From JAPWJZ01 sp965279315 (GTDB taxonomy: Bacteria > Pseudomonadota > Alphaproteobacteria > Micavibrionales > UBA2020): DNA of 64,000 nucleotides. The notes under the pieces are model-generated. The model was not told the origin of the DNA. It did not search any database and was given only the letters and a program-made list of their open reading frames with translations. Below, in pieces: positions 35,878 through 44,955 of this stretch. The stretch covers positions 2,914,001-2,978,000 of the forward strand of contig OZ257145.1 in the NCBI GenBank assembly GCA_965279315.1, written 5' to 3'. A program made the translations under genes and the position numbers. How positions within the stretch are numbered: position 1 is the first letter of the stretch; every line of letters starts with the position of its first letter.

Positions 35878-38800
35878 ATGTTCGCCAAGATCTTTTACAG
35901 CCTCGCCGTCCTGTCATTCCTGACCGCCGCCTTCCCTGCCGGCGCGGATGCGCCTCCGGCTTTCAAGGACAAGGAATACCTCGCGCTGGTGGACGCATCG
36001 GTCGCCGCGCCCGACAAGGCGGACTGGAAAGCCATCCGCAGCCTTTACACCCAAACATCTTTCTATGACGACGCGCGGCGGCACGGCTTCGGCGGGTCGC
36101 ACCACAGCGATCTGGGCCAAAAGGCGGCGAAGGACAAGACTGCGGGCGCAATCGCGCTTTACAAGGAAGAGGCGCGCAAATACGCGGGTGCAATCGACAC
36201 GCATATGGAGGCCTATGCGATGGCCGAAAAACAAAAGGCCGATTTCATCGATACAGCCTACCTGAAGGCCGCGTTCAAGGGATTGGGCGACGCGATCATG
36301 GCGACCGGCGACGGCCGCAGCATGGCCACGGCGTACAAGGTCGTCTCCACCAGCGAGGAATATTTCCTCATGCGCAGCATCTACGGCCTCACGATCCGGT
36401 CGAAAACGCTGGAACAGGGAAATGGGCGCATGTTCGACATCCACAAGGTCAACAACCGCAAGGGCGAGGATGCCGGCGACATCTTTTTCGACATCAGCCT
36501 TTTCTTCGGCATGATGGAACTGCCGCCCGCGGTGACGCAAAAGCTCGACCAGCTGAAGCGCGAGCACCCGATGCCCCCGCCCGGCGCAAGGCCGTCGCCG
36601 CCTGTGCCGGAAAACGACGCGAAATACCTCGCCCTCGTCGATGCCGCGATCAAGGATCCCGCCAAGGCCGCATGGGATGATTTGCGCAAGCTTTATCCCG
36701 CGACCACCTTTTACCAGCGCGTCGGCGGCGTCAACCTTGCCCATTACGCAGAAGACATGAACGATTTCGTATTCAAGCGCCTGACGCCCGAAGCCATCGC
36801 CGTATACCAGAAATTCCAGCGCGAGCATTACGCATCCGCCGGCGCGCATTCCCGCGCCATCAGCCTTGCCAAGGTCAAGCCCCTGCCCTTTATCGATGCG
36901 GCTGCGGAGCAGGCGGCGTTTGACGGGCTATTGAAATCCCTGCGCGCGACAGGTAACGGCGCAAGCCATGCGACGGCGTTCAAGGCCGTCAGCGTCGACG
37001 AGGCGACATACCTTGTCATGACGATTTTCAAAAAACGGCCCGGCATGCGCGTGGAAAACGATAACGGCCTGCCCTTCCTCGCCTTTAACGGCACGGATGC
37101 GGCGACCGACCAGCCCCTGATGTCTTATTTCGCACTCGACCCCCGCGCGATCACCACCAGCGCCAACCCGTCGCCGGAGCCGCCCGCGATATCGCGCATG
37201 GTCATCAATCAGTCCCCCCCGATGGATACGCCGGAAAAGGAAGTGCCGCTGCCCGACCCGCGCAACCCCGATGCGACAAAGGTGTCCTATTTGCTGCTCG
37301 ACCTTGACGGGGACGGCATCAAATTCGGCGATTTGAAGGGCCGGGACGGCATTTACTGGGATATCGACGCCGATGGCTTTGGCGAAGCAACGGCATGGCC
37401 GCATGATGCGTTCCTGATGATCGACCTCAACGGCAACGGCCGCGTCAGCTCGAACGCGGAACTGTTCGGCATGGCATCCACCAACAGCCTCGACGTGCTG
37501 GCGGAAAAAGACGACAACCATGATGGCGTCATCGACAAAAAAGACGCGATCTGGCCGCAATTGATGGTCTGGCGCGACAGCAACAACAGCGGCAACACCG
37601 ACCCCGGCGAATTGTCGACATTGGATGACAAGAAAATCTATGCGATCGAGCTGAAGGCCGACCGCACGCGCAAAGTGGACAACGGCAATACCGTATTGGC
37701 GCGCGGCGCGTTCCGCATGGTGGATGATGCCGGCAAAACGGTGGTGCGCGACATTGCCGCCGTGTACCTGGATTACGACGATGTGAACACCGTCGACCTG
37801 CGCCGTAAAAAGATCGATACGCGTTCGTTTTTCCTGCCGCAGATGCGCGGCTATGGCGTTCTGCCCGACCTGACCACCGCAATGTCGCGCGACAAGGGCC
37901 TGATGGTGCAGGTGCAATCCCTGTCGCTGCTGTCGCTGGGCGCGCTGGTGAACGACCCGCAAGACTATGAGCGGCAGATGCATAACATCGTCTATGGCTG
38001 GGCGGGCGCAGCCAAGCTTGATCCCCACAGCCGCGGGCCGAATATCGATGCGCGGCGATTGAAGGCGATGGAGAAAATGATGGGCCAGAAATTCGCCCAG
38101 ATCGGCGCAGGCGGGCTGGATAACCCGCTGTTTTTCGGCGCGAACAGCATGAACCAGGCCTATACCGGCCTGTTCAACCATTTCTACGGGATGCTGGGCG
38201 CACAGGTTTATGCGTCGCAAATCTTCATGGGAAAAATCTATTACGACCCGCGCAGCGACAAGCTGATGAACGTGAAGGGGCTCAACATCCCCGCGCTGGC
38301 CGACCTCTCCGCGCTAATCGCGAAGAACCCCCAAGCCCTTGGGCGCAGGGAGGCATGGAAAGGCCTTGCGCGCATCATCAACGTCGCCGACAGCGCCAAG
38401 ATCCCGCCCGAAGACATGCAGGCGCTGGATGCGCTGATCAAGCAATCGGATCCAACGCTCGATTACGCCGCGCTGCTGGGCTTCATCAAGATCGAGGATA
38501 TCCGCACCCTGCCCGGCCATGATTACGCAACAAAGGTGCTGGGCCTGGGCGCAAAAGATGGCGACCTGAACGAAGTGCTGGAAATGGCGCGGCGCAAGGA
38601 TGCGTCGAAGCAGATCGTCTATACCGACCTCATCACCGAAATATTGCGCGCCTGCTGCAAGACGGAACAGGAGATCCTCGACTACCTGACCACGCAGAAT
38701 TTCACGGTCGGCATTTACCCGATCGAGGCCGCACGGCGGGAAACAGGCACCAACTTCGCCTTTACCCGCGTGCTGAAGGCCGTGCGCCAGCCCACCCTGA

Positions 38801-38913
38801 TGGAAAACCTCGGCGCGAAGATGGGGTCATCCGCACCGCCCGACTTCAATATCGTTTTTGTCTACATGAACGGCGATAAATTCGAATGGGCCTATGGTCA
38901 TATCCAGAAATGA
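35878..38913 (+). CDS. Large secreted protein with duplicated N-terminal domains and calcium-binding loops
   Basis: A signal peptide (MFAKIFYSLAVLSFLTAAFP, cut after AGA) leads 1011 residues. The N-terminal third holds two similar domains of about 210 residues (EYLALVDASVAAPDKADWKA and KYLALVDAAIKDPAKAAWDD, each ending near ATGxGxxxATAxKxVS). They resemble DUF4919. The middle has Asp/Gly loops of EF-hand or hemolysin type: DLDGDGIKFGD, DIDADGFGEA, DLNGNGRVSS, DDNHDGVIDKKD and RDSNNSGNTDPGEL. The last third is unrecognised. The role is unknown. GGAAGGA supports the ATG. Confidence 0.8.
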   Translation: MFAKIFYSLAVLSFLTAAFPAGADAPPAFKDKEYLALVDASVAAPDKADWKAIRSLYTQTSFYDDARRHGFGGSHHSDLGQKAAKDKTAGAIALYKEEARKYAGAIDTHMEAYAMAEKQKADFIDTAYLKAAFKGLGDAIMATGDGRSMATAYKVVSTSEEYFLMRSIYGLTIRSKTLEQGNGRMFDIHKVNNRKGEDAGDIFFDISLFFGMMELPPAVTQKLDQLKREHPMPPPGARPSPPVPENDAKYLALVDAAIKDPAKAAWDDLRKLYPATTFYQRVGGVNLAHYAEDMNDFVFKRLTPEAIAVYQKFQREHYASAGAHSRAISLAKVKPLPFIDAAAEQAAFDGLLKSLRATGNGASHATAFKAVSVDEATYLVMTIFKKRPGMRVENDNGLPFLAFNGTDAATDQPLMSYFALDPRAITTSANPSPEPPAISRMVINQSPPMDTPEKEVPLPDPRNPDATKVSYLLLDLDGDGIKFGDLKGRDGIYWDIDADGFGEATAWPHDAFLMIDLNGNGRVSSNAELFGMASTNSLDVLAEKDDNHDGVIDKKDAIWPQLMVWRDSNNSGNTDPGELSTLDDKKIYAIELKADRTRKVDNGNTVLARGAFRMVDDAGKTVVRDIAAVYLDYDDVNTVDLRRKKIDTRSFFLPQMRGYGVLPDLTTAMSRDKGLMVQVQSLSLLSLGALVNDPQDYERQMHNIVYGWAGAAKLDPHSRGPNIDARRLKAMEKMMGQKFAQIGAGGLDNPLFFGANSMNQAYTGLFNHFYGMLGAQVYASQIFMGKIYYDPRSDKLMNVKGLNIPALADLSALIAKNPQALGRREAWKGLARIINVADSAKIPPEDMQALDALIKQSDPTLDYAALLGFIKIEDIRTLPGHDYATKVLGLGAKDGDLNEVLEMARRKDASKQIVYTDLITEILRACCKTEQEILDYLTTQNFTVGIYPIEAARRETGTNFAFTRVLKAVRQPTLMENLGAKMGSSAPPDFNIVFVYMNGDKFEWAYGHIQK

Positions 38914-38989
38914 TTTCTTTTTCCGGTTGACTTTCCGGAATCAGTTATGCTAATTTCGAGCATAACTTAAAAAGAAACGAGGGTGCCAT

Positions 38990-39346
38990 ATGACGAAGCA
39001 ACAAAATGCCAAAGAAAATGCGCGTGAAACCAGCCTGATCGCCGCTTTTAACGCCGCAGTCGCCAAACACATGAAATATGACAGCCGCGAAGAGGGCAAT
39101 TACTTCGAACACGGCACAGAAACCGCTTTCCAACGCCTTGCCACGCAAACGGCGGAGCTGATCGAACAACAGGGTGCGCGGAACACCGCCCCCGTATTGG
39201 TCGCCATCGCACGCGAAGTGCAGGCGGTCGGCGAAATCGGCTGGGATCACGCCAACTCCATCGGCTTCGCCGTCAAGCGCGGGCTGGAATCGGATGGCGG
39301 CACGGCGGGCAAAAAGGGCAATCCGTTCCGGCAGATGAAGCTTTAA
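38990..39346 (+). CDS. Hypothetical protein, 118 aa
   Basis: The family is not recognised. This is a soluble helical protein (RETSLIAAFNAAVAKHMKYD), with a Gly-rich basic end, GGTAGKKGNPFRQMKL. A GAGGGTG ribosome site is well placed. It overlaps the end of the convergent amidohydrolase gene by 4 bp. Confidence 0.7.
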   Translation: MTKQQNAKENARETSLIAAFNAAVAKHMKYDSREEGNYFEHGTETAFQRLATQTAELIEQQGARNTAPVLVAIAREVQAVGEIGWDHANSIGFAVKRGLESDGGTAGKKGNPFRQMKL

Positions 39347-41298
39347 GCCCAGCAGCTACAACCCAGCACACCCCAGAACCCGCGCAGGTCATCGGCGGGC
39401 GCGGTTGCGGTGTAGGATTTCGCGTGGGCGTGCCCATGCACGTTGCAGCTGTTGTCGCAGCCACAGGCGAGAGCAAGTCGCGGAGATGATGATGATGATG
39501 ATGCCGATGCATGCTGGTATCCGCCGAATTTCTTGACGGGCGACCAGTCGGGGGAGATGGGCAGCGGCGCAGGGGCGAGCGTGTTGAAATCACCGTCGCC
39601 ATAGACAACCTTGCCACCCACCATCGTCATCACGGCGCGCAGGTCTTTCAATTCGTCCTCCGCCACGTTCATCATGTCGCGGTCGAGCACGGCTAGGTCG
39701 GCATATTGGCCGGCGATGATCGCGCCTTTTTTGCCGTTTTCGGTCGAGAACCATGACGAGCCTTCGGTGTATAACCGCAGCGCGTCTTCCCGGTCGAGGC
39801 GTTGCGCGGGCGGGTAGAGGCGCAGGCCGCCGACCGTTTTGCCCGTCACCAGCCAGTAAATGCCGATCCACGGATTGTAACTGGCCACGCGCGTCGCATC
39901 GGTACCCATGCCGACGGGCAATCCCGCGCCCAGCATTTTATGCACGGGCGGCGTTGCTTCCGCCGCCTTCGCCCCGTAGCGGTTGACGAATTCTTCGCCC
40001 TGATACGCCATGCGGTGCTGGATAGCGATGCCGCCGCCCAACGCACGGATACGGTCAATGCTTTTTTGCGAAATGGTTTCCGCATGGTCGATGAACCAGT
40101 GCAGGCCGTCGAATGGCACTTCGCGGTTCACCCGTTCAAACACGTCGAGGAAGCGCGAGACTGATTCTTCGTACGTGCCATGGATGCGGAACGGCCAGCG
40201 GTTTTCGGCGAGGTGTTTCGTCACGGCATATAATTCGTCTTCCAAAGTCGTGGGCAGGTCGGGGCGCGCTTCCTTGAAATCCTCGAAATCGGCGGCAGAA
40301 AATACCAGCATCTCGCCGCCACCATTGTGGCGGAACATGGCATCGCCCTGCCCAGGCTTTACCAGTTTCGTCCAGCCCTGGAAATCTTCCAGTTCCTTGC
40401 CCTTGTTCTGCGTGAACAGGTTATAGGCGATGCGGATGGTCAGTTTGCCTTCGGAAGCAAGACTCTGGATAATCCGGTAATCATCCGGATAATTCTGAAA
40501 CCCGCCGCCCGCATCAATGACGGAGGTGATGCCCAGCCGGTTCAGCTCCCGCATGAAGTGGCGCGTGGACACAACCTGGTCCTCCGGCGACAATTTCGGG
40601 CCCTTGGCGAGCGTTGCGTACAAAATCAGCGCATTCGGGCGCGCAATGAGCAATCCGGTCGGGTTACCCGACGCATCGCGCTGGATTTCACCGCCGGGCG
40701 GGTTCGGCGTGTCTTTGGTATAGCCCGCCGCCCGCAGCGCGGCGCGGTTCAATATCGCGCGGTCATAAAGATGCAGGATGAAAACCGGCGTATCGGGGGC
40801 CAGCGCGTTGATTTCGTCGAGCGTCGGCAGCCGTTTTTCCACGAATTGCTGTTCCGTGAAGCCGCCCACCACCCGCACCCATTGCGGCGGCGGAGTGATG
40901 GCGACCTGCTGCTTCAGCATGTCGAGCGCGGTTGCGACGCTGGTGACACCGTCCCAGCGCAGCTCCATCAGGTAGTTCAGCCCGCCGCGGATCAAATGCG
41001 TATGGCTGTCGTTCAGGCCCGGAATCGCGCGGCGGCCCTTCAGGTCGATGACCTTCGTGCCTGCCCCGGCCAGTTTCATGATATCGGCATCGCTGCCGAC
41101 CGCCTGAAACACGCCGTCCGTGATCGCCGCCGCCGTTGCGGTCGGGTTTGTGCGGTCAAGCGTGGTCAGCTTGCCGTTCATGATGATGGTATCGGGCGCA
41201 CCGGTCATGGCGAAGGCTCCACGGAAAGGGTTGAGCGACAGAAGGCCAGCCGCGCCGAGGGCGGTCGCCTGCATCAGCTTGCGGCGTAATTTATCCAC
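39343..41298 (-). CDS. Amidohydrolase family protein (YtcJ-like) with export signal
   Basis: The N-terminus (RRKLMQATALGAAGLLSLNP) looks like a twin-arginine signal. The metal-site motif DSHTHLIRGG, the later HAETIS and the C-terminal GTDATR of the Amidohydro_3/YtcJ group follow. The GTG start at 41298 has no clear ribosome site. The C-terminus is unusual: a run of six Ser encoded by TCA/TCT repeats, then a Cys/His-rich end (ACGCDNSCNVHGHAHAK, GCSCWA). The substrate is unknown. It follows an isochorismatase-like gene by 3 bp. Confidence 0.85.
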   Translation of the reverse strand: MDKLRRKLMQATALGAAGLLSLNPFRGAFAMTGAPDTIIMNGKLTTLDRTNPTATAAAITDGVFQAVGSDADIMKLAGAGTKVIDLKGRRAIPGLNDSHTHLIRGGLNYLMELRWDGVTSVATALDMLKQQVAITPPPQWVRVVGGFTEQQFVEKRLPTLDEINALAPDTPVFILHLYDRAILNRAALRAAGYTKDTPNPPGGEIQRDASGNPTGLLIARPNALILYATLAKGPKLSPEDQVVSTRHFMRELNRLGITSVIDAGGGFQNYPDDYRIIQSLASEGKLTIRIAYNLFTQNKGKELEDFQGWTKLVKPGQGDAMFRHNGGGEMLVFSAADFEDFKEARPDLPTTLEDELYAVTKHLAENRWPFRIHGTYEESVSRFLDVFERVNREVPFDGLHWFIDHAETISQKSIDRIRALGGGIAIQHRMAYQGEEFVNRYGAKAAEATPPVHKMLGAGLPVGMGTDATRVASYNPWIGIYWLVTGKTVGGLRLYPPAQRLDREDALRLYTEGSSWFSTENGKKGAIIAGQYADLAVLDRDMMNVAEDELKDLRAVMTMVGGKVVYGDGDFNTLAPAPLPISPDWSPVKKFGGYQHASASSSSSSPRLALACGCDNSCNVHGHAHAKSYTATAPADDLRGFWGVLGCSCWA

Positions 41299-41301
41299 AG
41301 G

Positions 41302-41994
41302 TCAGGAGGCTTTTTTGACCGGCCCTGCGGACGGGTTGACCTTGTGCTGGTATTTGCCGCGCTGGCCGTAGTCATGCACGAGGCTCGCGGCGTAATCGAT
41401 GCCCATGCCATAGGCGCCGAAATGTTCGCGCACGATATCGGTCGTGCCCTGATAGGTGTCCTTGCGCGCCCAGTCGCGCTGCAGTTCCAGCAGCAGCTGG
41501 ACCGTCGTGATGCTTTCCGCGCCGTGCTGTTCCATACGGCGGACAGCGGCGTTATGCGCCTCGGTCGAGGTGCCGCCCGATGCATCGGTGTTGATGATGA
41601 CGTCAAAACCCTCGTCCAATGCGCAGATGGCGGGGAACACAAGGCATGCTTCCGTCCACAATGCCGCCATGACCAGCTTTTTCTTGCCGGTTTTCTTGAC
41701 CGCGTCAATGAAGCCCGCGTCCTCCCACGAATTCATGCTGGTGCGTTCGATCGGGTCCTGTTTCAGCACGTCCAGCAGTTCGGGCCAGATATAGCCGGAG
41801 AAGCTTTCCGTTTCGACGGCGGTCAGGATGGTCGGGATGTTGAACACCTTCGCCGTCTTCGCCATTGCAACCGTGTTGTTTTTCAGCAGCTGGCGGTCGA
41901 TGGAGGTGACGCCGAAGGCCATTTGCGGCTGATGGTCGATAAAGATGAAGGCGCAATTGTCGGGCGTCAGCAGCTTGTCGGTCGCAGCGGGCAT
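41302..41994 (-). CDS. Isochorismatase-family (YcaC-like) hydrolase
   Basis: The cysteine hydrolase fold is seen in NCAFIFIDHQPQMAFGV (Asp in FIDHQ), IERTSMNSWEDAGF and the nucleophile loop LVMAALWTEACLVFPA. The length of 230 residues and the C-terminal YGxxxHKV part fit YcaC-like proteins of unknown substrate. GGAGAG precedes the ATG. It forms a two-gene unit with the exported amidohydrolase, so both may act on a common nitrogen compound, which is a guess. Confidence 0.87.
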   Translation of the reverse strand: MPAATDKLLTPDNCAFIFIDHQPQMAFGVTSIDRQLLKNNTVAMAKTAKVFNIPTILTAVETESFSGYIWPELLDVLKQDPIERTSMNSWEDAGFIDAVKKTGKKKLVMAALWTEACLVFPAICALDEGFDVIINTDASGGTSTEAHNAAVRRMEQHGAESITTVQLLLELQRDWARKDTYQGTTDIVREHFGAYGMGIDYAASLVHDYGQRGKYQHKVNPSAGPVKKAS

Positions 41995-42070
41995 GTGAAT
42001 CTCTCCGGTCGATGTTGAATGGCGTTCAACAATCTACCGCAGCGCAATAATGATGTTAAGGGAGAATCGT

Positions 42071-42538
42071 TTACCAGCCGCGCTGCGCGCAATAGATGTC
42101 GAGACAGGCCGCCATGTTTTCCTGCGCGGTGCCGTGGCGCATTTTGTAGCGCGCGTCCCCGTCCATCAGGCCGAGGCACGCGATCTCGACACACATCAGC
42201 GGCGACAGGAATTTCGCGCGGCAGGCATCGCGCCAGTCCAGAAAAGTTTGCCGCGCATCCATGCCATCGACCGTGGCGCCCGCGCGTTCCGGCCCGAAGC
42301 CGGGGCTGCCCGCCATGAACCCCATCCAGACCTTGCGGAGCTGCGTGACGGCCTGATTTCCGGCGGCGGGCATCGGCGGCAGTGCGGGACGCGGCTGCGC
42401 GGCGCGTGTCGCACGCGGCTGCGGGTCGCTTGGCGCGGGCAGCAGCAAGCGGCGGCCGACCGGCTGGGCGTGGAAGCGCGCCAGCATAGCGTCATAACCA
42501 GAAGATCCGGCGGCAATTGCTTCGATGGGGCCAGCCAT
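42071..42538 (-). CDS. Hypothetical protein, 155 aa
   Basis: The family is not recognised. A proline/alanine/arginine-rich first half is followed by a helical half with Cys residues (ACRAKFLSPLMCVEIACLGL, AACLDIYC). It has no signal. The ribosome site is weak. It lies 76 bp upstream of the isochorismatase-like gene, on the same strand. Confidence 0.65.
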   Translation of the reverse strand: MAGPIEAIAAGSSGYDAMLARFHAQPVGRRLLLPAPSDPQPRATRAAQPRPALPPMPAAGNQAVTQLRKVWMGFMAGSPGFGPERAGATVDGMDARQTFLDWRDACRAKFLSPLMCVEIACLGLMDGDARYKMRHGTAQENMAACLDIYCAQRGW

Positions 42539-42550
42539 GGGCGGTTGCTT

Positions 42551-42943
42551 TCAGGTAAAAGTGTGCTGGAGGAGTTTATAGACCTGCGCAGGGTGGTTAT
42601 AGCGTGTCGCATCCGATGTCAGGCATTGCGGGCAGCGGCGGATCAGCTCGTCCAGCGCGCTTTGCAGGTTTAACTTGCTCCGCAGCGTTTCGACGACATA
42701 CCGGGTCTGTTTGTCGGTGCTTTCATAGGCATGGCTGTATATGCGATAGACCGCCCATTCATCATCCCCGCCATCGGCATTGGCGCGCCGCGCCTCATAC
42801 ACCGTGCCACCCGCGTTCACCACATGGATGACGGAGATATCGGCGATGCCGAGCGGCAGGTGCTTGAGACGTTTGTACAGGCGCGAGATATAGCGGCGGA
42901 AATGGACGCGCCGCGACTCCAAATCGAATCTGTTGTCTGACAT
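42551..42943 (-). CDS. Hypothetical protein, 130 aa
   Basis: The family is not recognised. The sequence is basic and mixed (RVHFRRYISRLYKRLKHLPL), with Cys at RRCPQC near the C-terminus. The start at 42943 is taken because a longer reading begins in low-complexity DNA. It lies 12 bp upstream of the previous gene and is probably co-transcribed with it. Confidence 0.65.
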   Translation of the reverse strand: MSDNRFDLESRRVHFRRYISRLYKRLKHLPLGIADISVIHVVNAGGTVYEARRANADGGDDEWAVYRIYSHAYESTDKQTRYVVETLRSKLNLQSALDELIRRCPQCLTSDATRYNHPAQVYKLLQHTFT

Positions 42944-43393
42944 GCCTCTATTGTACCACGCGGGGGCGGCGAGAAGTTTTAAATGGGGCATCGGGCCGGC
43001 TTGGCTGTGCATAAGTTTCCCCATGCTCTCGCCCTGCTTACCGCCCCCTACTGCCGCGCTTTAGCATTGGAGAAGGTCGGGATGAGGGGGGGGATAACGC
43101 AATCCAGACATCGCTTGTGCGTCACCGCCCTCTCATCCCTTCTCCCTCCCCCGCCATCCGCTGCGCGCATGAGGAGAGGGGGAAGAAATGCGTGGCGTTC
43201 CTCATGCGGTGCGCGATCGCTTTCTCACCGTCACACACCATCAATTATGTTTATGTAATCACGTGCGTCACCTTTTTGGCACAGCGCAAGAATGTGCGCT
43301 GCCCCCGCTTGTGTTTCGACACGTACGGGCTGCATCATGGGTGTAGTGAAGCCCGATTGCGGGCGCGCAACACGAAATGAGGAGTATCACGGC
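42944..43393. other. Gene-free interval, 450 bp
   Basis: No gene is supported. The middle has C/T-rich and G/A-rich tracts that recall the type B repeats (a stretch with ATCCCTTCTCCCTCCCCCGC) without being a clear copy. An export-signal gene follows. Confidence 0.45.
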
Positions 43394-43786
43394 ATGAAAA
43401 AATATCTCGTAATCGCAGGCATTCTGGGGGTTTTCACGGCATCCTGCGTTTCATACCTCGCGCAGGCATCCAATGGCGCATCGAATGACGGTGATGGTGT
43501 CGCAGCGGAGCGCGCGGCGATGCCGCAGGTGTCTTTGCCCCCCGATAACAGCGCCGACAGCGCCCCCGCCGACAAGGTGGAGGAAGATCGCGCCGCATGT
43601 TCGGAGAAAGCGGACGCCATCCCCGGCAAATCGGGCGATGGTGCGAGCGATGAAGAGATCGCGGCGGCATTCAAGGCATGCATGAAGGCGAAAAAATACA
43701 CCGACGCGCAGTTGCAGGAACAAGAAAGCGAAGGTGAAGGTGCAGGCGGCGAAGAGGAAGACGTCGGCAACGGATCACCCGAGTGA
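43394..43786 (+). CDS. Secreted acidic protein, 130 aa
   Basis: A signal peptide (MKKYLVIAGILGVFTASC, then VSYLAQA) leads an acidic, low-complexity mature part (EEDRAACSEKADAIPG, KACMKAKKYTDAQLQ, EEEDVGNGSPE) with two Cys that could form a disulphide. No known family. A GAGGAG ribosome site supports the ATG at 43394. The TGA is overlapped by the palindrome ATGATGCATCAT. Confidence 0.75.
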   Translation: MKKYLVIAGILGVFTASCVSYLAQASNGASNDGDGVAAERAAMPQVSLPPDNSADSAPADKVEEDRAACSEKADAIPGKSGDGASDEEIAAAFKACMKAKKYTDAQLQEQESEGEGAGGEEEDVGNGSPE

Positions 43787-43969
43787 TGATGCATCATGAT
43801 GCGTGATGTTGATCGTCATCATCATCGTATGCGATGCGCGCGACTGTCCGTTTGCACAATTTGTTTTGACAAGCATGAGAATCAAGTAATAAAATATATA
43901 TATGTTCAGGAAGGTGCAGCGCCGCTGTGTTGACCTGGATGTATCAACCTAAATAGGGAAGAAAACATC

Positions 43970-44056
43970 ATGGCTACGAAAAAGAAAGCTGCTAAAGCAA
44001 AAGCGAAAAAACCCGCTGCAAAGAAAAAAGCAGCTGCAAAGAAAAAAAAGAAGTAA
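43970..44056 (+). CDS. Tiny histone-tail-like basic protein, 28 aa
   Basis: The frame MATKKKAAKAKAKKPAAKKK continues AAAKKKKK and stops. AGGGAAG lies 9 bases before the ATG, and a terminator follows, so translation is likely. The Lys/Ala/Pro composition is that of histone H1 C-terminal tails, so DNA binding is a reasonable guess. A 33-residue relative is at 26902-27003. Confidence 0.6.
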   Translation: MATKKKAAKAKAKKPAAKKKAAAKKKKK

Positions 44057-44079
44057 TTAGTTACTTCTTTCTTTGAAGT

Positions 44080-44116
44080 GAAGGGCGACCCGCAAGGGGC
44101 GCCCTTCTCTCTTTTG
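44080..44116 (+). terminator. Terminator of the histone-tail-like gene
   Basis: Stem AAGGGCG/CGCCCTT with internal CCCGCAAGGG pairing and a following TCTCTCTTTT run. Confidence 0.75.
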
Positions 44117-44516
44117 GGGTCTTTTTTTCTGCTGCCGTAAATTCATTTAACCCGCGTGTTTGCTGCATTAGATGCACTTTTCTTATTTTTATTTCATGCC
44201 GTATTTGTTCACAAATTTTTCATTAAAAAACCGCCCGCGCAAACATCGCATTCACGCATCGTCAAGCGCCTGATTTCCGATCACAGTTAGCACCGCCGCG
44301 CGCATTCAAGTTTGATGGCGCATGAACCACTTCGACGGCGATGTGAGGGAAAATATTTCACGCGCAATGCGCGCAAGCGATTCCGAATCAGTGCGTTGCG
44401 GCGATGATGACAACGGTGATGCGTGCGCGCATTTTCACCCGTGACGGGCAAAAGTTTACGCTCTGTAACACTTTTTTACCGAAAACAGCGTTCAGATGGC
44501 GGTGGTGAAGAAAGGG
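44117..44516. other. Gene-free interval, 400 bp
   Basis: Nothing convincing was found. It has repeated CGCGC/GCGCG patches and AT-rich segments but no ribosome site or protein-like frame. Confidence 0.4.
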
Positions 44517-44828
44517 TTACTTCCCGCGTCCCGAAGACGACTTGCGCGCCTGCTTGACCAGCACGTCGACCGCCTGCAGCGCATCATTCGCCTGTTTCAT
44601 GTAGTCGGCGGATGAATTCTCGCCATAGACATGCACCATGCGGTTATAGATGAACTGCAGCGACTTCAAATCGCGCGGCTCGACCGTCGCGGGGTCGCCT
44701 TCAAGGCGCTTGATTGCCGTTTGCGCGCGCATCATGAACTCGGCGCGTTCGTCCTCGCCCAGTTGCTGGGCGATACGGTTATACATGGTGCGCAAAGGTG
44801 ATACGGTTTCGGTCGCAACGTTGGTCAT
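44517..44828 (-). CDS. Small helical protein with internal duplication, 103 aa
   Basis: Two similar 33-residue units are seen: LRTMYNRIAQQLGEDERAEF then MRAQTAIKRLE, and LQFIYNRMVHVYGENSSADY then KQANDALQAVD. A basic tail (ARKSSSGRGK) ends it. It could be a helical bundle. The family is not recognised. AAGGCAG precedes the ATG. Confidence 0.75.
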   Translation of the reverse strand: MTNVATETVSPLRTMYNRIAQQLGEDERAEFMMRAQTAIKRLEGDPATVEPRDLKSLQFIYNRMVHVYGENSSADYMKQANDALQAVDVLVKQARKSSSGRGK

Positions 44829-44955
44829 GGGATGCTGCCTTGAATGGGTATAGTCAAATATCTTATGCCTGTTATGTCAAAAGTCAAATAATGACTAGTG
44901 AAACGGGCCGTACGTCCTGATAAACATATAATATGATTGGAAAAAGAGGCATCGC

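Noticed and set aside
36928..38220. Long minus-strand frame within the secreted calcium-loop gene
   Set aside because: It is a codon-bias shadow. The plus-strand product has a signal peptide, repeats and a ribosome site.
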